Source: Sutterella sp.
GTDB taxonomy: Bacteria; Pseudomonadota; Gammaproteobacteria; Burkholderiales; Burkholderiaceae_F
Direction of reading: 5' to 3'
DNA length: 47,223 nucleotides
NCBI GenBank assembly: GCA_017936545.1
Contig: JAGBFJ010000104.1
Location: 1-47,223, forward strand
The position numbers and the translations under genes are program-made. The first letter of the stretch is position 1. Every line of letters starts with the position of its first letter. Of the stretch, positions 17,945 to 27,023 are shown piece after piece. The notes under the pieces are model-generated. The model did no database searches and was not told the origin of the DNA. It saw only the letters and a list, made by a program, of their open reading frames with translations.

Positions 17945-17966
17945 CGGCGCGCCCTGACGCGCGCCG
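17945..17966 (-). terminator. Intrinsic terminator of the tct operon
   Basis: CGGCGCGC (17945-17952) pairs with GCGCGCCG (17959-17966). On the minus strand TTTTCCTT follows the stem, placing it directly downstream of tctB. Confidence 0.65.
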
Positions 17967-18023
17967 ATGCATCCGGCTCGGAACGAAGCGGTATTTTCCG
18001 CCAGAATAGCTGAGGATCATCCA

Positions 18024-18491
18024 TCAGCTGAAGAGCGCACCGGCGGGCATCAGAACCTTGAGGCCCCGCTCAAAGAGGAAATAAATGACGGCGGGCGCCG
18101 CCAGCGACACTGCGATCACTGCCGGAGTGAAATGTCCGTCATTGAGGTACCACATCAGAAACAGCAGGAAAAGAAAACCGCTGAGATAAAACCCGAGGAG
18201 GGAAATGCCGGCGATCCAGGCCGCAAGCGCGGCAAAGACGACGATGATGCGGCCGTGGGTGCCGATCAGAACCGCGAGATCCGGAAGCGATCCGCCCGGC
18301 TTGCGCATGACACGGATCAGACTGCCGATGAAAACGACAATGCTGCAGAGCGCCATGCCCGCGATATAAATCTGCGGCACCAACCGGGACCCGACGATAT
18401 CCCATTCGCCGGCGCCGGGAATATCAAGCGTCGCTGCGAAGAGAACGGCGCTCGCAATAACGAAAAAGCCGGAGCAGAAAAGACTCAGCAT
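18024..18491 (-). CDS. tctB: TctB-like small membrane subunit of a tripartite tricarboxylate transporter
   Basis: A 155-residue, four-helix membrane protein, the usual size and layout of TctB. Helices run at about residues 5-25, 40-62, 80-118 and 125-148, with the conserved GFYLSGFLFLLFLMWYL region in the third block. TctB assists the large permease TctA in the inner membrane. It is last in the minus-strand operon tctA-tctC-tctB. An AGGAA Shine-Dalgarno precedes the ATG. Annotated by context as well as topology, because TctB sequences diverge quickly. Confidence 0.75.
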   Translation of the reverse strand: MLSLFCSGFFVIASAVLFAATLDIPGAGEWDIVGSRLVPQIYIAGMALCSIVVFIGSLIRVMRKPGGSLPDLAVLIGTHGRIIVVFAALAAWIAGISLLGFYLSGFLFLLFLMWYLNDGHFTPAVIAVSLAAPAVIYFLFERGLKVLMPAGALFS

Positions 18492-18559
18492 GAAGACGGA
18501 TTCCTGTATCGGTTCGGGGAGAAGCGCCGGCCGCTGCCCGGCAGGGGCCGGCTGACGTC

Positions 18560-19513
18560 TTATTTGGCAAAGGTCGCCTTGTACATGACGTCCTGATCAT
18601 CAAGGAACTTCTTGAATTCAGCCGGTCCCATGTAGACGGCCATGCTGCCGAGATTCTCGATCTTCTTCACGGTCTCGGGGTTGTCAAGCGAGGCCTTGTA
18701 CGCGGCGGCGATTTTTTCCACCACGGCAGGCGACGTGCCCTTCACCACGAAGATGCCGCGGTTGTTCGCATAGCTGAAATCCACACCGAGCTCCCTGAAC
18801 GTCGGAACGTCCGGACAGGCATCGAGACGCTTGTCCGCCGACACGCCGAGGAGCTTCAGCTTGCCGTCCTTCACGTATTCGAGCGCGCTCGGCACATTGC
18901 CCATCGCGATGTCCACATGACCGCCGAGGAGCGCGCGGATCTGCGGCCCCGTTCCGTTGATGGTCACGACGCGGAAAAGCTTCTTGTCGACGCCGGCGCG
19001 GCGAAAGAGTTCTTCAAAAAACAGCGTGCCGGTCGAGGCCGGAGAATAGGTAATGGACAGTTTCCCCGGATTCTGTTTTGCATATTCGACCATGCCCCTG
19101 AAGTCGGAGAACGGCAGCCCTTCCCTAACCGTCAGAATGTTGGGCGTCTGCGTAAGGAGGCAGACCGGCTCGAAGGCCTGATAGGTGAACTTGGACAGTC
19201 CTCCGTAGTACGTCGTGAAGAGAAAGTCGTGACCGGCGAGGAGCGTATAGCCGTCGGCCGGCGCATCCTTCACGAATCGGGCGCCCTTCACGCCGCCCGC
19301 GCCGCCCATGTTGACCGGCACGATCGAAGCCCCGAACGTTCCTTCGGCGGCGCTTGACGTCACTCGGTAGATGATGTCGGTGGCGCCGCCCGGCTTGAAG
19401 GGAATAACGACCTTGGCCTCGTGTTCGGGATAGGCGGCCTCGGCGGCGCAGACGAGCGACGAAAGCGAGAGTGCCGTCAGCAGAGCGGCAGCGGCTTGAC
19501 GAAGGGAAAACAT
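18560..19513 (-). CDS. tctC: TctC/Bug-family periplasmic tricarboxylate-binding protein
   Basis: A 317-residue periplasmic solute-binding protein. The signal peptide ends near CAAEAAYPE. The mature protein starts with the family hallmark VVIPFKPGGATDIIYR, which cradles the ligand carboxylate. GGVKGARFVKDAPADGYTLL and TLTQTP-like segments follow, and the C-terminal half has the PDVPTFRELGVDFSY motif. Bug proteins bind carboxylates such as citrate, benzoates or amino acids. AAAGGAG precedes the ATG. It lies between tctA and tctB; the gene order A-C-B differs from the commoner C-B-A. Confidence 0.9.
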   Translation of the reverse strand: MFSLRQAAAALLTALSLSSLVCAAEAAYPEHEAKVVIPFKPGGATDIIYRVTSSAAEGTFGASIVPVNMGGAGGVKGARFVKDAPADGYTLLAGHDFLFTTYYGGLSKFTYQAFEPVCLLTQTPNILTVREGLPFSDFRGMVEYAKQNPGKLSITYSPASTGTLFFEELFRRAGVDKKLFRVVTINGTGPQIRALLGGHVDIAMGNVPSALEYVKDGKLKLLGVSADKRLDACPDVPTFRELGVDFSYANNRGIFVVKGTSPAVVEKIAAAYKASLDNPETVKKIENLGSMAVYMGPAEFKKFLDDQDVMYKATFAK

Positions 19514-19564
19514 ACGGACTCCTTTATAGTTATGTGCTTGTCGAGGGAAAGAGCATCAGGGCGT

Positions 19565-21094
19565 CTACGAACGACCTTCGGCCATCGCGCGAAGGCCTTT
19601 GCGGCCTTTGAGCGTCTGACGGGCGCAGAAAACAGCGGACAGCACCGTGAGCACCAGGAAGGCAGCGGAAATCGGACGCGTAAAGAACGGCGTCAGATCG
19701 GGCACCGCGGAAAGCGCCTGTCTGAGATTTTCTTCGCAGAGTCCGCCGAGAATCAGACCGATGACGATGGGCGCCAGCGGGAAGCCCGCCTTATCGAGCA
19801 GATAGCCGGCGGCGCCGAAGGCGAGGAAAAGCCAGACGTCGAAAAGCTGGTTGTTGAGCGCGAAGCTGCCGACCGCGCAGAGCACGAGAACGACGGGCAC
19901 GAGAAGATGCTGCGGCACGCAGGCGATCTTCAGAAACACGCGGCTGCCGGCGGCAAGCTGAATGAAGAGCATGAAGAAGTGTGCAAGGATCAGCGCAAAG
20001 AAGATGCCGTAGACCAGATCCGCCTCATCCCTGAAGAGCGCCGGTCCGGGAGGAATCGAATGCACCATCAGAACGCCGAGCATCACGGCCGTCGTCGCGC
20101 TGCCCGGAATGCCGAGCGTCAGGGTCGGAATAAGCGAACCGCCCGCCACGGCATTGTTGCTCGATTCGGAGGCGACGACACCGCCTTCGGCGCCTTCGCC
20201 GTAACGTTCGTCCGGCCCGGCTGAGCGCTTGGCCTGATCGTAGCTGAGGAAGTTCGCCACGGTGCCGCCTTCGCCGGGGAGCGCTCCGACAAACGCGCCG
20301 ATCAGACTAGAACGAAGAAGATTCCACCAGTTGCGGCGAAGATGACCGAAAACCCTCGCGTAGGGGATCTTCAGATCCGCTTCCTTCACGCTGAATCGGC
20401 CGGAAGCGTCGGCCGTCCGTTTGGCCCGGTCCGACTCCAACGCCCCGAGGAGATGCGGCATGGCAAAAAGGCCGACAAGGACAGGAAGCAGACTGATGCC
20501 GCCTTCGAGCTCCTCGAAGTCGAAGGTAAGGCGCAGCACGCCGCCCGTATCATCTGTCCCGACCGCAGCGAGCGTCAGACCGAAAAAGCCGCCGAAAAGA
20601 CCCTTGAAGAAGGATTTGCCGCCGAGCGAAGCGATAAGCGTCAGCGAAAAGAGCACCAGCGAGAAGATTTCCCAGGGTCCGAAGCGCAGACCGAACTCCG
20701 CCATGGGCTTGAGAAAGAGAATGAGCGATGCCACGCCGATGAGACCGCCGATGAAGGACGAAAAGATGCCGATGCCGAGGGCCTCGCCCGCACGGCCGCT
20801 TCTCGCCATGGGATAGCCGTCGAAGACGGTGCAGATCGAACTCGGCGTTCCGGGAATGCCGAGCAGAATGCCCGCCACCTGACCGCCGGAGAAGCCGCCC
20901 ACGTACACGCCCATCAGCGTGGCCAGACCTTCCAGCGGGCTCATTGAAAACGTGAACGGAAACACCAGAATCACGGCCATCAGAATCGTAAAGCCCGGGA
21001 TGGCCGCCGCAATGATACCGACGAGCGTTCCGATGAAGGTACAGAGGATAACGGCCGGCGTAGCAGCCTGCATCAGCGAGTTCAGGATCTCCAT
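19565..21094 (-). CDS. tctA: TctA large permease of a tripartite tricarboxylate transporter
   Basis: A 509-residue inner-membrane protein with about eleven helices. Family motifs are GTLVGIIAAAIPGFT, the conserved YVGGFSGGQVAGILLGIPGT segment near residue 75, GALPGEGGTVANFLSYDQAK near 260, and GIPGSATTAVMLGVLMVHSI. TctA forms the translocation pathway and works with TctB and the binding protein TctC encoded downstream. It heads the minus-strand operon and is divergent from an M20 hydrolase at 21344. The imported carboxylate is probably a substrate of that hydrolase; this is inference. Confidence 0.92.
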   Translation of the reverse strand: MEILNSLMQAATPAVILCTFIGTLVGIIAAAIPGFTILMAVILVFPFTFSMSPLEGLATLMGVYVGGFSGGQVAGILLGIPGTPSSICTVFDGYPMARSGRAGEALGIGIFSSFIGGLIGVASLILFLKPMAEFGLRFGPWEIFSLVLFSLTLIASLGGKSFFKGLFGGFFGLTLAAVGTDDTGGVLRLTFDFEELEGGISLLPVLVGLFAMPHLLGALESDRAKRTADASGRFSVKEADLKIPYARVFGHLRRNWWNLLRSSLIGAFVGALPGEGGTVANFLSYDQAKRSAGPDERYGEGAEGGVVASESSNNAVAGGSLIPTLTLGIPGSATTAVMLGVLMVHSIPPGPALFRDEADLVYGIFFALILAHFFMLFIQLAAGSRVFLKIACVPQHLLVPVVLVLCAVGSFALNNQLFDVWLFLAFGAAGYLLDKAGFPLAPIVIGLILGGLCEENLRQALSAVPDLTPFFTRPISAAFLVLTVLSAVFCARQTLKGRKGLRAMAEGRS

Positions 21095-21343
21095 GAGCGT
21101 TCCGAGGGTTTGTGCGCCGACGATGCGCGATCATTCATTTTTATGCGGCATCGCACCCCTGTCGGGCCTCCCGGAAGCCGCCGTCATCAAGCATCATGCC
21201 AGAAAGCGTCTGCTCAGTCACGCAGCTCGGCAATACACCTTAGACGGTGCTCCCCGGCAACACCGTCGCCTTCAGACCCTTTTTTGCCATTCGCTCATGC
21301 AAAGCGTGATAATGGTAACCTTCATCGAACTCGGAGGTCAGAC

Positions 21344-22534
21344 ATGCCGATTCTTCTTCGTCCTCAGGATCTTCAGGCCGAGGCGCTGTGCGCAGCCGGC
21401 ATTCGTCACCGCATTCACCGCGTGCCGGAAATCGGACTCTATCTGCCGAAAACCGCGGCGGTGATCGAAGAATCCCTGAAAGCCTTCGGCGCCGACGAAA
21501 TTCATACGCATGTCGGCGGGCCCGGCGTCACGGGCATCGTCGCCGTCATCCGCGGCAGCCGCCCCGGACGCACGATCGGTCTTCGCGCCGATGCGGACGC
21601 CCTTCCGCTTGAAGAGAAAACCGGCGCGGCATGGTCGAGCACGATCCCGAAATGCATGCATGCCTGCGGACACGACGGACATGTGGCCACGCTTCTGGCC
21701 GCCGTCGCCTGGCTCACGAAGCACCGAGACTTCGCCGGCACGCTGTGCGCAGTCTTTCAGCCTGGCGAAGAAGGCTATGCCGGCGGACGGCACATGGTGG
21801 AGGACGGTCTCGTCACGCGATTCGGCATCGAAGAGTTCTACGCGCTTCACGCCGAGCCGAGCGTTCCCGTCGGCAGCGTCGCCTTCGTTCCGGGCTATGC
21901 CACGGCCAATGCCGACGTCTTTGAAATCACTTTCGAGGGCAAGGGCGGACACGGCTCCCGTCCGCAGCTCGCCCGGGATCCGATCATTGCCGCCGGCGAA
22001 ACCCTGCTGGCGCTGCAGACCATTGCATCGCGCAGCGCCCCGCCCGACAAGACGGCCGTCGTTTCCGTCTGTTCGCTCATTGCGGGCGATGCCAATGGCA
22101 CCAGCGTCATTCCTCAGAAAGCCGTGCTCCGCGGCACATCCCGCTCCTTCGAGCCCGAGGTGCAGGACATCATTGAATCCCGCATGAAGGAGATCGCCCG
22201 CGGCATCGCGATCGCCAACGGCATGACGGCCGAAGTGAACTACACGCGCCTTTATCCGGCGATGTACAACGATCCGGCGCGCGTGGCCGATGCCCGGGCG
22301 CTTCTCGAGGCCTCTCTGGGGCCGGATCACGTCGAAGACTTCCGGCGCACGCCGGGCGGCGAAGACTTTTCCTTCATGCTGCGCGAACGTCCCGGATGTC
22401 TCTTCCGTCTCGGCATGAAAGACGACACGCATACTCGGGGCGTTCACAACGAAGGCTTCGACTTCAACGACAAGGCGATCGCCGTCGGCGCCAGCGCCCT
22501 GCTGACGATCGCCCTCAGCCGCATGGCAGCCTGA
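21344..22534 (+). CDS. M20D amidohydrolase, HipO/IAA-amino-acid hydrolase-like
   Basis: A 396-residue cytoplasmic metalloamidohydrolase of the hippurate hydrolase group. The metal-binding and catalytic motifs are GLRADADALPL, MHACGHDGHVATLL, FQPGEEGYAGG and YALHAEPS. The lid domain begins near residue 185 with FEGKGGHGSRP. The C-terminal GGEDFSFML is typical. It would release an amino acid and an acyl group from N-acyl amino acids. GGAGGT sits six bases before the ATG at 21344, deciding the start. It is divergent from tctA and has its own terminator downstream. Confidence 0.88.
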   Translation: MPILLRPQDLQAEALCAAGIRHRIHRVPEIGLYLPKTAAVIEESLKAFGADEIHTHVGGPGVTGIVAVIRGSRPGRTIGLRADADALPLEEKTGAAWSSTIPKCMHACGHDGHVATLLAAVAWLTKHRDFAGTLCAVFQPGEEGYAGGRHMVEDGLVTRFGIEEFYALHAEPSVPVGSVAFVPGYATANADVFEITFEGKGGHGSRPQLARDPIIAAGETLLALQTIASRSAPPDKTAVVSVCSLIAGDANGTSVIPQKAVLRGTSRSFEPEVQDIIESRMKEIARGIAIANGMTAEVNYTRLYPAMYNDPARVADARALLEASLGPDHVEDFRRTPGGEDFSFMLRERPGCLFRLGMKDDTHTRGVHNEGFDFNDKAIAVGASALLTIALSRMAA

Positions 22535-22560
22535 TCAGATCAGCAGCCGCATCCGACAAA

Positions 22561-22596
22561 AACGCCTTCAGGCCTGAGAGGCCGAAGGCGTTTTTC
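22561..22596 (+). terminator. Intrinsic terminator after the HipO-like gene
   Basis: AACGCCTTCAGGCC pairs with GGCCGAAGGCGTT across a five-base loop with one bulged A, running into five T's. Confidence 0.85.
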
Positions 22597-22619
22597 TCAC
22601 CGGGCGAAGTGCCGAAACT

Positions 22620-22928
22620 TCAGAGATGCCCGAAATATTCGCGGGCGAACTGCTGAGTGTCCGGATCCTTCGTCGTGTAGTTCGGATTTTGGCACTTCCA
22701 GATGTTCGCCTTGGTAAACGCGTAGCCCGGCTTGCCCTTTGTAAAAGAAAGATGCGCGGAACCTTCGACGGAGAGCGCCTTCTTCACGATCACCGCACTG
22801 TTGCGGGCCTTGCCGTTGATCAGAAGCACCGAGGCGGAGCCGGCGTAGTCCAGATGCAGGCACTGCAGATCGGCGGCTTCCCGCGCGCCCGTCACCGCTC
22901 TCAGGCGGCCGGCCGGATTTGAAGCGGA
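22620..22928 (-). pseudogene. Hypothetical protein, probably a 3' remnant
   Basis: The last 85 or so residues read as protein-like sequence: CLHLDYAGSASVLLINGK, then VIVKKALSVEGSAHLSF, GYAFTKANIWKCQNPNY and AREYFGHL. Two cysteines bracket a beta-rich stretch, suggesting a small secreted domain. I do not recognise the family. Upstream the frame stays open but becomes arginine- and cysteine-rich and unlike a protein, and there is no ATG or signal peptide at a sensible place. Either it starts at a non-ATG codon near 22905 or its 5' end has been lost. Confidence 0.35.
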
Positions 22929-23323
22929 CGGCTCAGACCGACCGTATTCGGCGAAAAAACGAACCGCCCGATGCTGCAGAGTTACAGCACGGTGCTGCGA
23001 CAGATGACATCGTTTAAACCTGACGCAAGCTTCGCTCGCCCGCAGATCAACGGCTGCAGGACAGCACTCCGAAGGGAGTCCAGGCAGCTTCCCGGACAAA
23101 ACAGCCGGCCCCGGCGAATTATTTCCCTCCCGGGACTGATCTCGGCCGGTGCTCTCCAAGAAAAACATATGCTGACCTCGGAATGCCTCCGTCCGGCATC
23201 GGGAAGCCTCTCGTTCTCCCGAAGATCGGGACTGAGCCGGAATCCCGTTCGCTATACTTTTAGAGTTATTGTTCCGCAGGTCTGTCCGGATCCTACCGAA
23301 GTGTCCGGCATAAATAAGTATCC
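22929..23323. other. Stretch upstream of the TRAP operon
   Basis: Nearly 400 bases without a supported gene. A possible -10 box TATACT near 23252, about 70 bases before the DctP start, could belong to the TRAP promoter. The rest shows nothing I can name. Confidence 0.35.
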
Positions 23324-24328
23324 ATGAAGAAGATCATTTCCGCCGTCGCGATTTCCGTCGCGGCGCTTTTCGCCGTTTCCGCCGCCGGCGCCGCCGAATT
23401 CAAGGCCCAGACGCTTCGCCTGGCTCATACCGCCGCCGTGTCGCACGCCCACAACGAGGCCGCGAATCTTTTTGCCAAGAACGTGCTCGACAGAACGGGC
23501 GGCAAGGTCAAGATTGAAGTCTATCCCGCGGGCGAGCTCGGCGACCAGCCGGCGCTCGCCGAACAGGTGACGATGGGTGCGCTCGATTCCGCCGTGGTCT
23601 CGCTCGGCAATCTCGCCATGTACTCCAAAAAGCTCAATGCCATGACGGCCCCCTTCCTTTTCGCGGATTACGATCATGCACACCGCGTCATCGACGGCTT
23701 CGTCATGAACTGGATGAATGAAGGACTCGCCCAGCACGACGCCTACGGTCTTTCCATGTTCGACTACGGCTTCCGCGAAACGACGACCAAGGGCCTCGTC
23801 GTCAATTCCGCCGACGACCTCAAGGGCGTCAAGATCCGCGTGCCGCCCGCCACGGGCCTTTTGGCCGCGTTTGACGCACTCGGCGCCAACACCCAGAAAA
23901 TCGCCTATTCCGAGCTCTATACGTCTCTCAAGCAGGGAGTCGTGGTCGGTCAGGAAAACCCGGTCTTCACGATTCTGGCCGACTCGCTCTACGAGACGCA
24001 GGATCAGCTCGCCATGACGAACCACTACTTTGACTGTCAGGTCCTGCTCATCAACAAGACGCTCTTCGAAGGACTCTCTCCGGACCTCCAGAAGATTCTG
24101 AAGGAAGAAGCCGTCAATGCCCAGAACCTCACCCGCGAACGCATCAGCAAGGGCGAAGCGAAGGTAATTGAGGAACTGAAGGCCAAGGGCATGAACGTCA
24201 CCTACCCCGACCGCGCCTCGTTCGTGAGCAAGATGGAACCCGCCTACAAGAAGGTCGGCGAGCTTGCCGGCACCAAGGAGATGCAGCGTCTGCTCGACGC
24301 CGTCGAAAAGGGCAAGGCCGCCAAGTAA
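23324..24328 (+). CDS. dctP: TRAP transporter periplasmic solute-binding protein (DctP family)
   Basis: A 334-residue DctP-type binding protein. The signal peptide ends GAAGAAE. The mature part contains LAHTAAVSHAHNEAANLFA, the YPAGELGDQPALAEQV motif and, near residue 165, DDLKGVKIRVP, whose arginine normally salt-bridges a ligand carboxylate. QGVVVGQENPVFTI follows. TRAP systems use an ion gradient to import carboxylates such as sialic acid, C4-dicarboxylates or 2-oxoacids. It is first in an operon with the large and small membrane subunits. The specific ligand cannot be told. Confidence 0.92.
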   Translation: MKKIISAVAISVAALFAVSAAGAAEFKAQTLRLAHTAAVSHAHNEAANLFAKNVLDRTGGKVKIEVYPAGELGDQPALAEQVTMGALDSAVVSLGNLAMYSKKLNAMTAPFLFADYDHAHRVIDGFVMNWMNEGLAQHDAYGLSMFDYGFRETTTKGLVVNSADDLKGVKIRVPPATGLLAAFDALGANTQKIAYSELYTSLKQGVVVGQENPVFTILADSLYETQDQLAMTNHYFDCQVLLINKTLFEGLSPDLQKILKEEAVNAQNLTRERISKGEAKVIEELKAKGMNVTYPDRASFVSKMEPAYKKVGELAGTKEMQRLLDAVEKGKAAK

Positions 24329-24382
24329 TCGTTCGTCCCTGACGTTCGGGAATCGACAGGAACCGGGAGAAGCTTCACCGTC

Positions 24383-25666
24383 ATGATCATGTTTGTGATT
24401 TTTGCCGCCGTGCTCGGACTGATGCTGATCGGCGTCACGACGGCGGTGACCATGGGCTTTGCCTCCATTGCCACCTTCCTGCTGGCGGGCGGCGATGCGG
24501 CCAGGCTGTTTCTGGTTCCTCAGCGCATGTTCGCGCAGGTGTCCGGCATCACGCTGATGTCGATTCCCTTCTTCCTTCTCATGGGGAACCTGATGACGGT
24601 GGGCGGCGTGAGCCGCAGCCTCTTCGGTTTCGGCCGCGTCTGTCTCGGACACCGATGGGGCGGTCTTTCCAATGCCGCCATCGTCGCGTGCGTCGTGATG
24701 GCCGCCATGTCCGGGTCGGCCGCCGCCTGCGCCGCCGGCATCGGCATGATTGCCATTGCGGAAATGACCAAGTCCGGCTACAGCCGGTCCTTCAGCTGCG
24801 CAACCATTGCGGCGGGCGGTGCACTCGGCCCCATCATTCCGCCGAGCATCACGCTGATCCTCTACGCCGGCCTTACTCAGACGAGCGTCAACGCGCTTTT
24901 TGCCGCCGGCGCCGTGCCCGGTCTTCTTCTCGGCATCGGCTTCATGTGCTGGTCGAGCTGGGTGTGCTGCCGGCACGGCTACGCCAAGACCGATCCCGCG
25001 CCGTGGTCCGAGCGGTGGCAGGCCTTCAAGGATGCCTTTTTCGCGCTGATGACGCCCGTGATCGTCATCGGCGGCATGTTCGGCGGTCTCTTCACCGCCA
25101 CGGAAGCCGCCGCGGTCGCGTCGCTCTACGTCATGATCCTCGGCTTCTTCGTTTTCAAGACGCTGACGATCCGCGATCTCCCGACCATTTTCTGGAACAC
25201 CGTGGAACAGACCGCCAAAGTGATGTTCGTCATCGCGACTGCGGGCTTTTTCCAGTACGTCCTGCTCTATACCCGCATTCCCCAGCAGGCCATCGCCTTT
25301 ATTTCCACAAGCTTTTCGAGCGTCGCGCCGGTGCTTCTCATCATCATCGCCCTGCTCGTTCTGATGGGCTGCTTCATGGAGGGCACGGCCATTCTGCTCA
25401 TTACAGTGCCGATTTTCGTTCCGCTCGCCAAATCCTTCGGATATGACGTCGTGCAGCTCGGCATCGTCATGTGCATTTCGCTCGCCGTAGGCGTGCTGAC
25501 GCCGCCGGTCGGCCTCAACCTCTACGTCATGTCATCCATCACCGGTGAAAAGGTGATGGCCATCGCCCGTCATGCCGTCGGCTACGTCCTCATCATGATT
25601 CTTTTCGCGATCGCCGTCGCGTTCATCCCGGGGCTCTCGCTCGGGCTTGCCAATCTCGTGCCCTGA
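24383..25666 (+). CDS. dctM: TRAP transporter large permease (DctM family)
   Basis: A 427-residue inner-membrane protein with about twelve helices. Signatures are SIPFFLLMGNLMTVGGVSRSLF, the GSAAACAAGIGMIAIAEM segment, the conserved PIIPPSITLILYAGLTQTSV and the C-terminal GVLTPPVGLNLYV. DctM catalyses sodium-coupled transport of the substrate delivered by DctP. The gene starts 54 bases after dctP and is followed directly by the small subunit. The usual order is P-Q-M; here M precedes Q. Confidence 0.92.
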   Translation: MIMFVIFAAVLGLMLIGVTTAVTMGFASIATFLLAGGDAARLFLVPQRMFAQVSGITLMSIPFFLLMGNLMTVGGVSRSLFGFGRVCLGHRWGGLSNAAIVACVVMAAMSGSAAACAAGIGMIAIAEMTKSGYSRSFSCATIAAGGALGPIIPPSITLILYAGLTQTSVNALFAAGAVPGLLLGIGFMCWSSWVCCRHGYAKTDPAPWSERWQAFKDAFFALMTPVIVIGGMFGGLFTATEAAAVASLYVMILGFFVFKTLTIRDLPTIFWNTVEQTAKVMFVIATAGFFQYVLLYTRIPQQAIAFISTSFSSVAPVLLIIIALLVLMGCFMEGTAILLITVPIFVPLAKSFGYDVVQLGIVMCISLAVGVLTPPVGLNLYVMSSITGEKVMAIARHAVGYVLIMILFAIAVAFIPGLSLGLANLVP

Positions 25667-25679
25667 GGAGTGTCGGTCC

Positions 25680-26219
25680 ATGCTTCATCAGCTTCTCGAT
25701 CTTCTGAAAACCGCCGACATGCTGATCAGCCGCATCGTCCGGGCAGTCTGCATCGTGTCTCTGGCGGCAATTTTCGTGATGTTTCTGGCGAACGTCTTCG
25801 TTCGCTTCGTTCCGGTTTACAACTTCACTCAGACGGACGACTGGATTCAGATCTTTCTTGTCTGGATGATCTTTCTCGGCGCCCAGGAACTGGTCCGCAT
25901 GAAGAGTCACTTCGTGGTAGACGTCCTGACCGACCGCCTGGCGGGCACCGCTCCGGGGAAAGCCTGCCGCGTGATGGTCTGCCTGATCGAGCTCGCCACC
26001 TATGCAATCATTTTCTGGTACGGCTGGGTCTGGGTCTTCCGTGCGCAGGCCTATTTTCAGTCGATTCCCTGGCTCCAGGTTCGCTGGGCCTACGCCGCAA
26101 TTCCCGTCAGTGCTTTCTTCATGACGCTTTACGGCATCCGCGACCTGCTCGAAGCGCTGCTGGCCCTGCGGACCGGCGGCCAATCCGATCGGCTCAGGCA
26201 GTCAACCTCCGATTCCTGA
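25680..26219 (+). CDS. dctQ: TRAP transporter small permease (DctQ family)
   Basis: A 179-residue four-helix membrane subunit. Helices are at about residues 18-42, 58-76, 92-115 and 135-155. They include the family features FLANVFVRF, the WIQIFLVWMIFLGAQELVR core, and RWAYAAIPVSAFFMTLYGIRDL. It stabilises and assists DctM. GAGGAG overlaps the stop codon of dctM, deciding the start and implying translational coupling. It is followed by a strong bidirectional terminator. Confidence 0.88.
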   Translation: MLHQLLDLLKTADMLISRIVRAVCIVSLAAIFVMFLANVFVRFVPVYNFTQTDDWIQIFLVWMIFLGAQELVRMKSHFVVDVLTDRLAGTAPGKACRVMVCLIELATYAIIFWYGWVWVFRAQAYFQSIPWLQVRWAYAAIPVSAFFMTLYGIRDLLEALLALRTGGQSDRLRQSTSDS

Positions 26220-26231
26220 AGGACATTCGAC

Positions 26232-26262
26232 AAAAAAACGGCACCGATCGGTGCCGTTTTTT
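26232..26262. terminator. Bidirectional terminator between the TRAP operon and the Dsb-like gene
   Basis: AAAAAAACGGCACC pairs with GGTGCCGTTTTTT around a GATC loop. It has A-run and T-run on both sides, so it serves both convergent transcripts. Confidence 0.9.
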
Positions 26263-26281
26263 GCTGATCAACTAACCGTTG

Positions 26282-26881
26282 TCAGAGCCCGGCCAGCTTG
26301 GCGAATTCCTCGCCCTTGACCTTGGCAAAGGGCACATAGCGGCCGTCGGCCGTCTTCACCACTGCAAAGGGCACGACGCGCGTGCCAGCATGGCGGGCGA
26401 TCTTGCTGTTTTGCCAGACCTTCTTCTTTGTTTCAAACGGGAAGTCCTTGCCGCGGACATGCAGACCGCGGAACTCGTCCTTGAAGTGAGCTTCATGTTC
26501 CAGGAAGGTCTTCACCGGATCGGCCGACGAAATAATGGCCGCGCCCTGAAGCTCGCTCCAGGAATTCAGCACCGCCGTCGGGTACCAGTTGAACTTCACG
26601 CGGTCCTCAAACGGCTTGAACTGGTTGTAGAGCCAGACGCACCACGCGCACTGGGTATCGAAGACAACGCTGACCTCGACCTTGGCATTCTTGTTTCCGA
26701 TGACAAGACCGGTGCCTCTTTCCGCGAGCTCAACGAAGAACTCTTCAGGATTGAAGTCTGTGGGCACGGTGGGTTTTTCCGGCCAGGTGCGCTTTTTCTC
26801 AGCAGCGGACACGGGCGCGGCAATTGCCGCAAACGGGAGAAGACCGCCTCCGGCAAGGAGCTGTCGGCGGGAAACAGTCAT
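26282..26881 (-). CDS. Periplasmic thiol:disulfide oxidoreductase (DsbA/DsbG-like thioredoxin fold)
   Basis: A 199-residue exported protein with an N-terminal twin-arginine-like leader, SRRQLLAGGGLLPFAAIAAP, that suggests Tat or Sec export. The thioredoxin-fold active site is the CAWC in FDTQCAWCVWLYNQ near residue 80, and the cis-proline region appears as GTRVVPFAVV. Length and layout resemble DsbG/DsbC-type proteins lacking a separate dimerisation domain. It would form, reduce or isomerise disulfides in the periplasm. The ATG at 26881 gives the leader; the longer frame adds a non-leader extension. It has no partner DsbB/DsbD nearby. Confidence 0.75.
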   Translation of the reverse strand: MTVSRRQLLAGGGLLPFAAIAAPVSAAEKKRTWPEKPTVPTDFNPEEFFVELAERGTGLVIGNKNAKVEVSVVFDTQCAWCVWLYNQFKPFEDRVKFNWYPTAVLNSWSELQGAAIISSADPVKTFLEHEAHFKDEFRGLHVRGKDFPFETKKKVWQNSKIARHAGTRVVPFAVVKTADGRYVPFAKVKGEEFAKLAGL

Positions 26882-27023
26882 GGAGCATCCTCCTTCGGAT
26901 TCGTTGTGCGAGAGCGGGTCTTGAGGGAACACCGGCTCCGTGTCCGATCAGATTAGCGCATCCTTGAGGAAATCGGGTAATACTTTCAGCCGTTGAGGGA
27001 TCCGAAATTACCCGCAGACAGTC

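Noticed and set aside
23252..24976. 574-codon minus-strand open frame
   Set aside because: It covers dctP and part of dctM in antisense. Its composition (His, Gly, Arg, Glu) is typical of a shadow frame.
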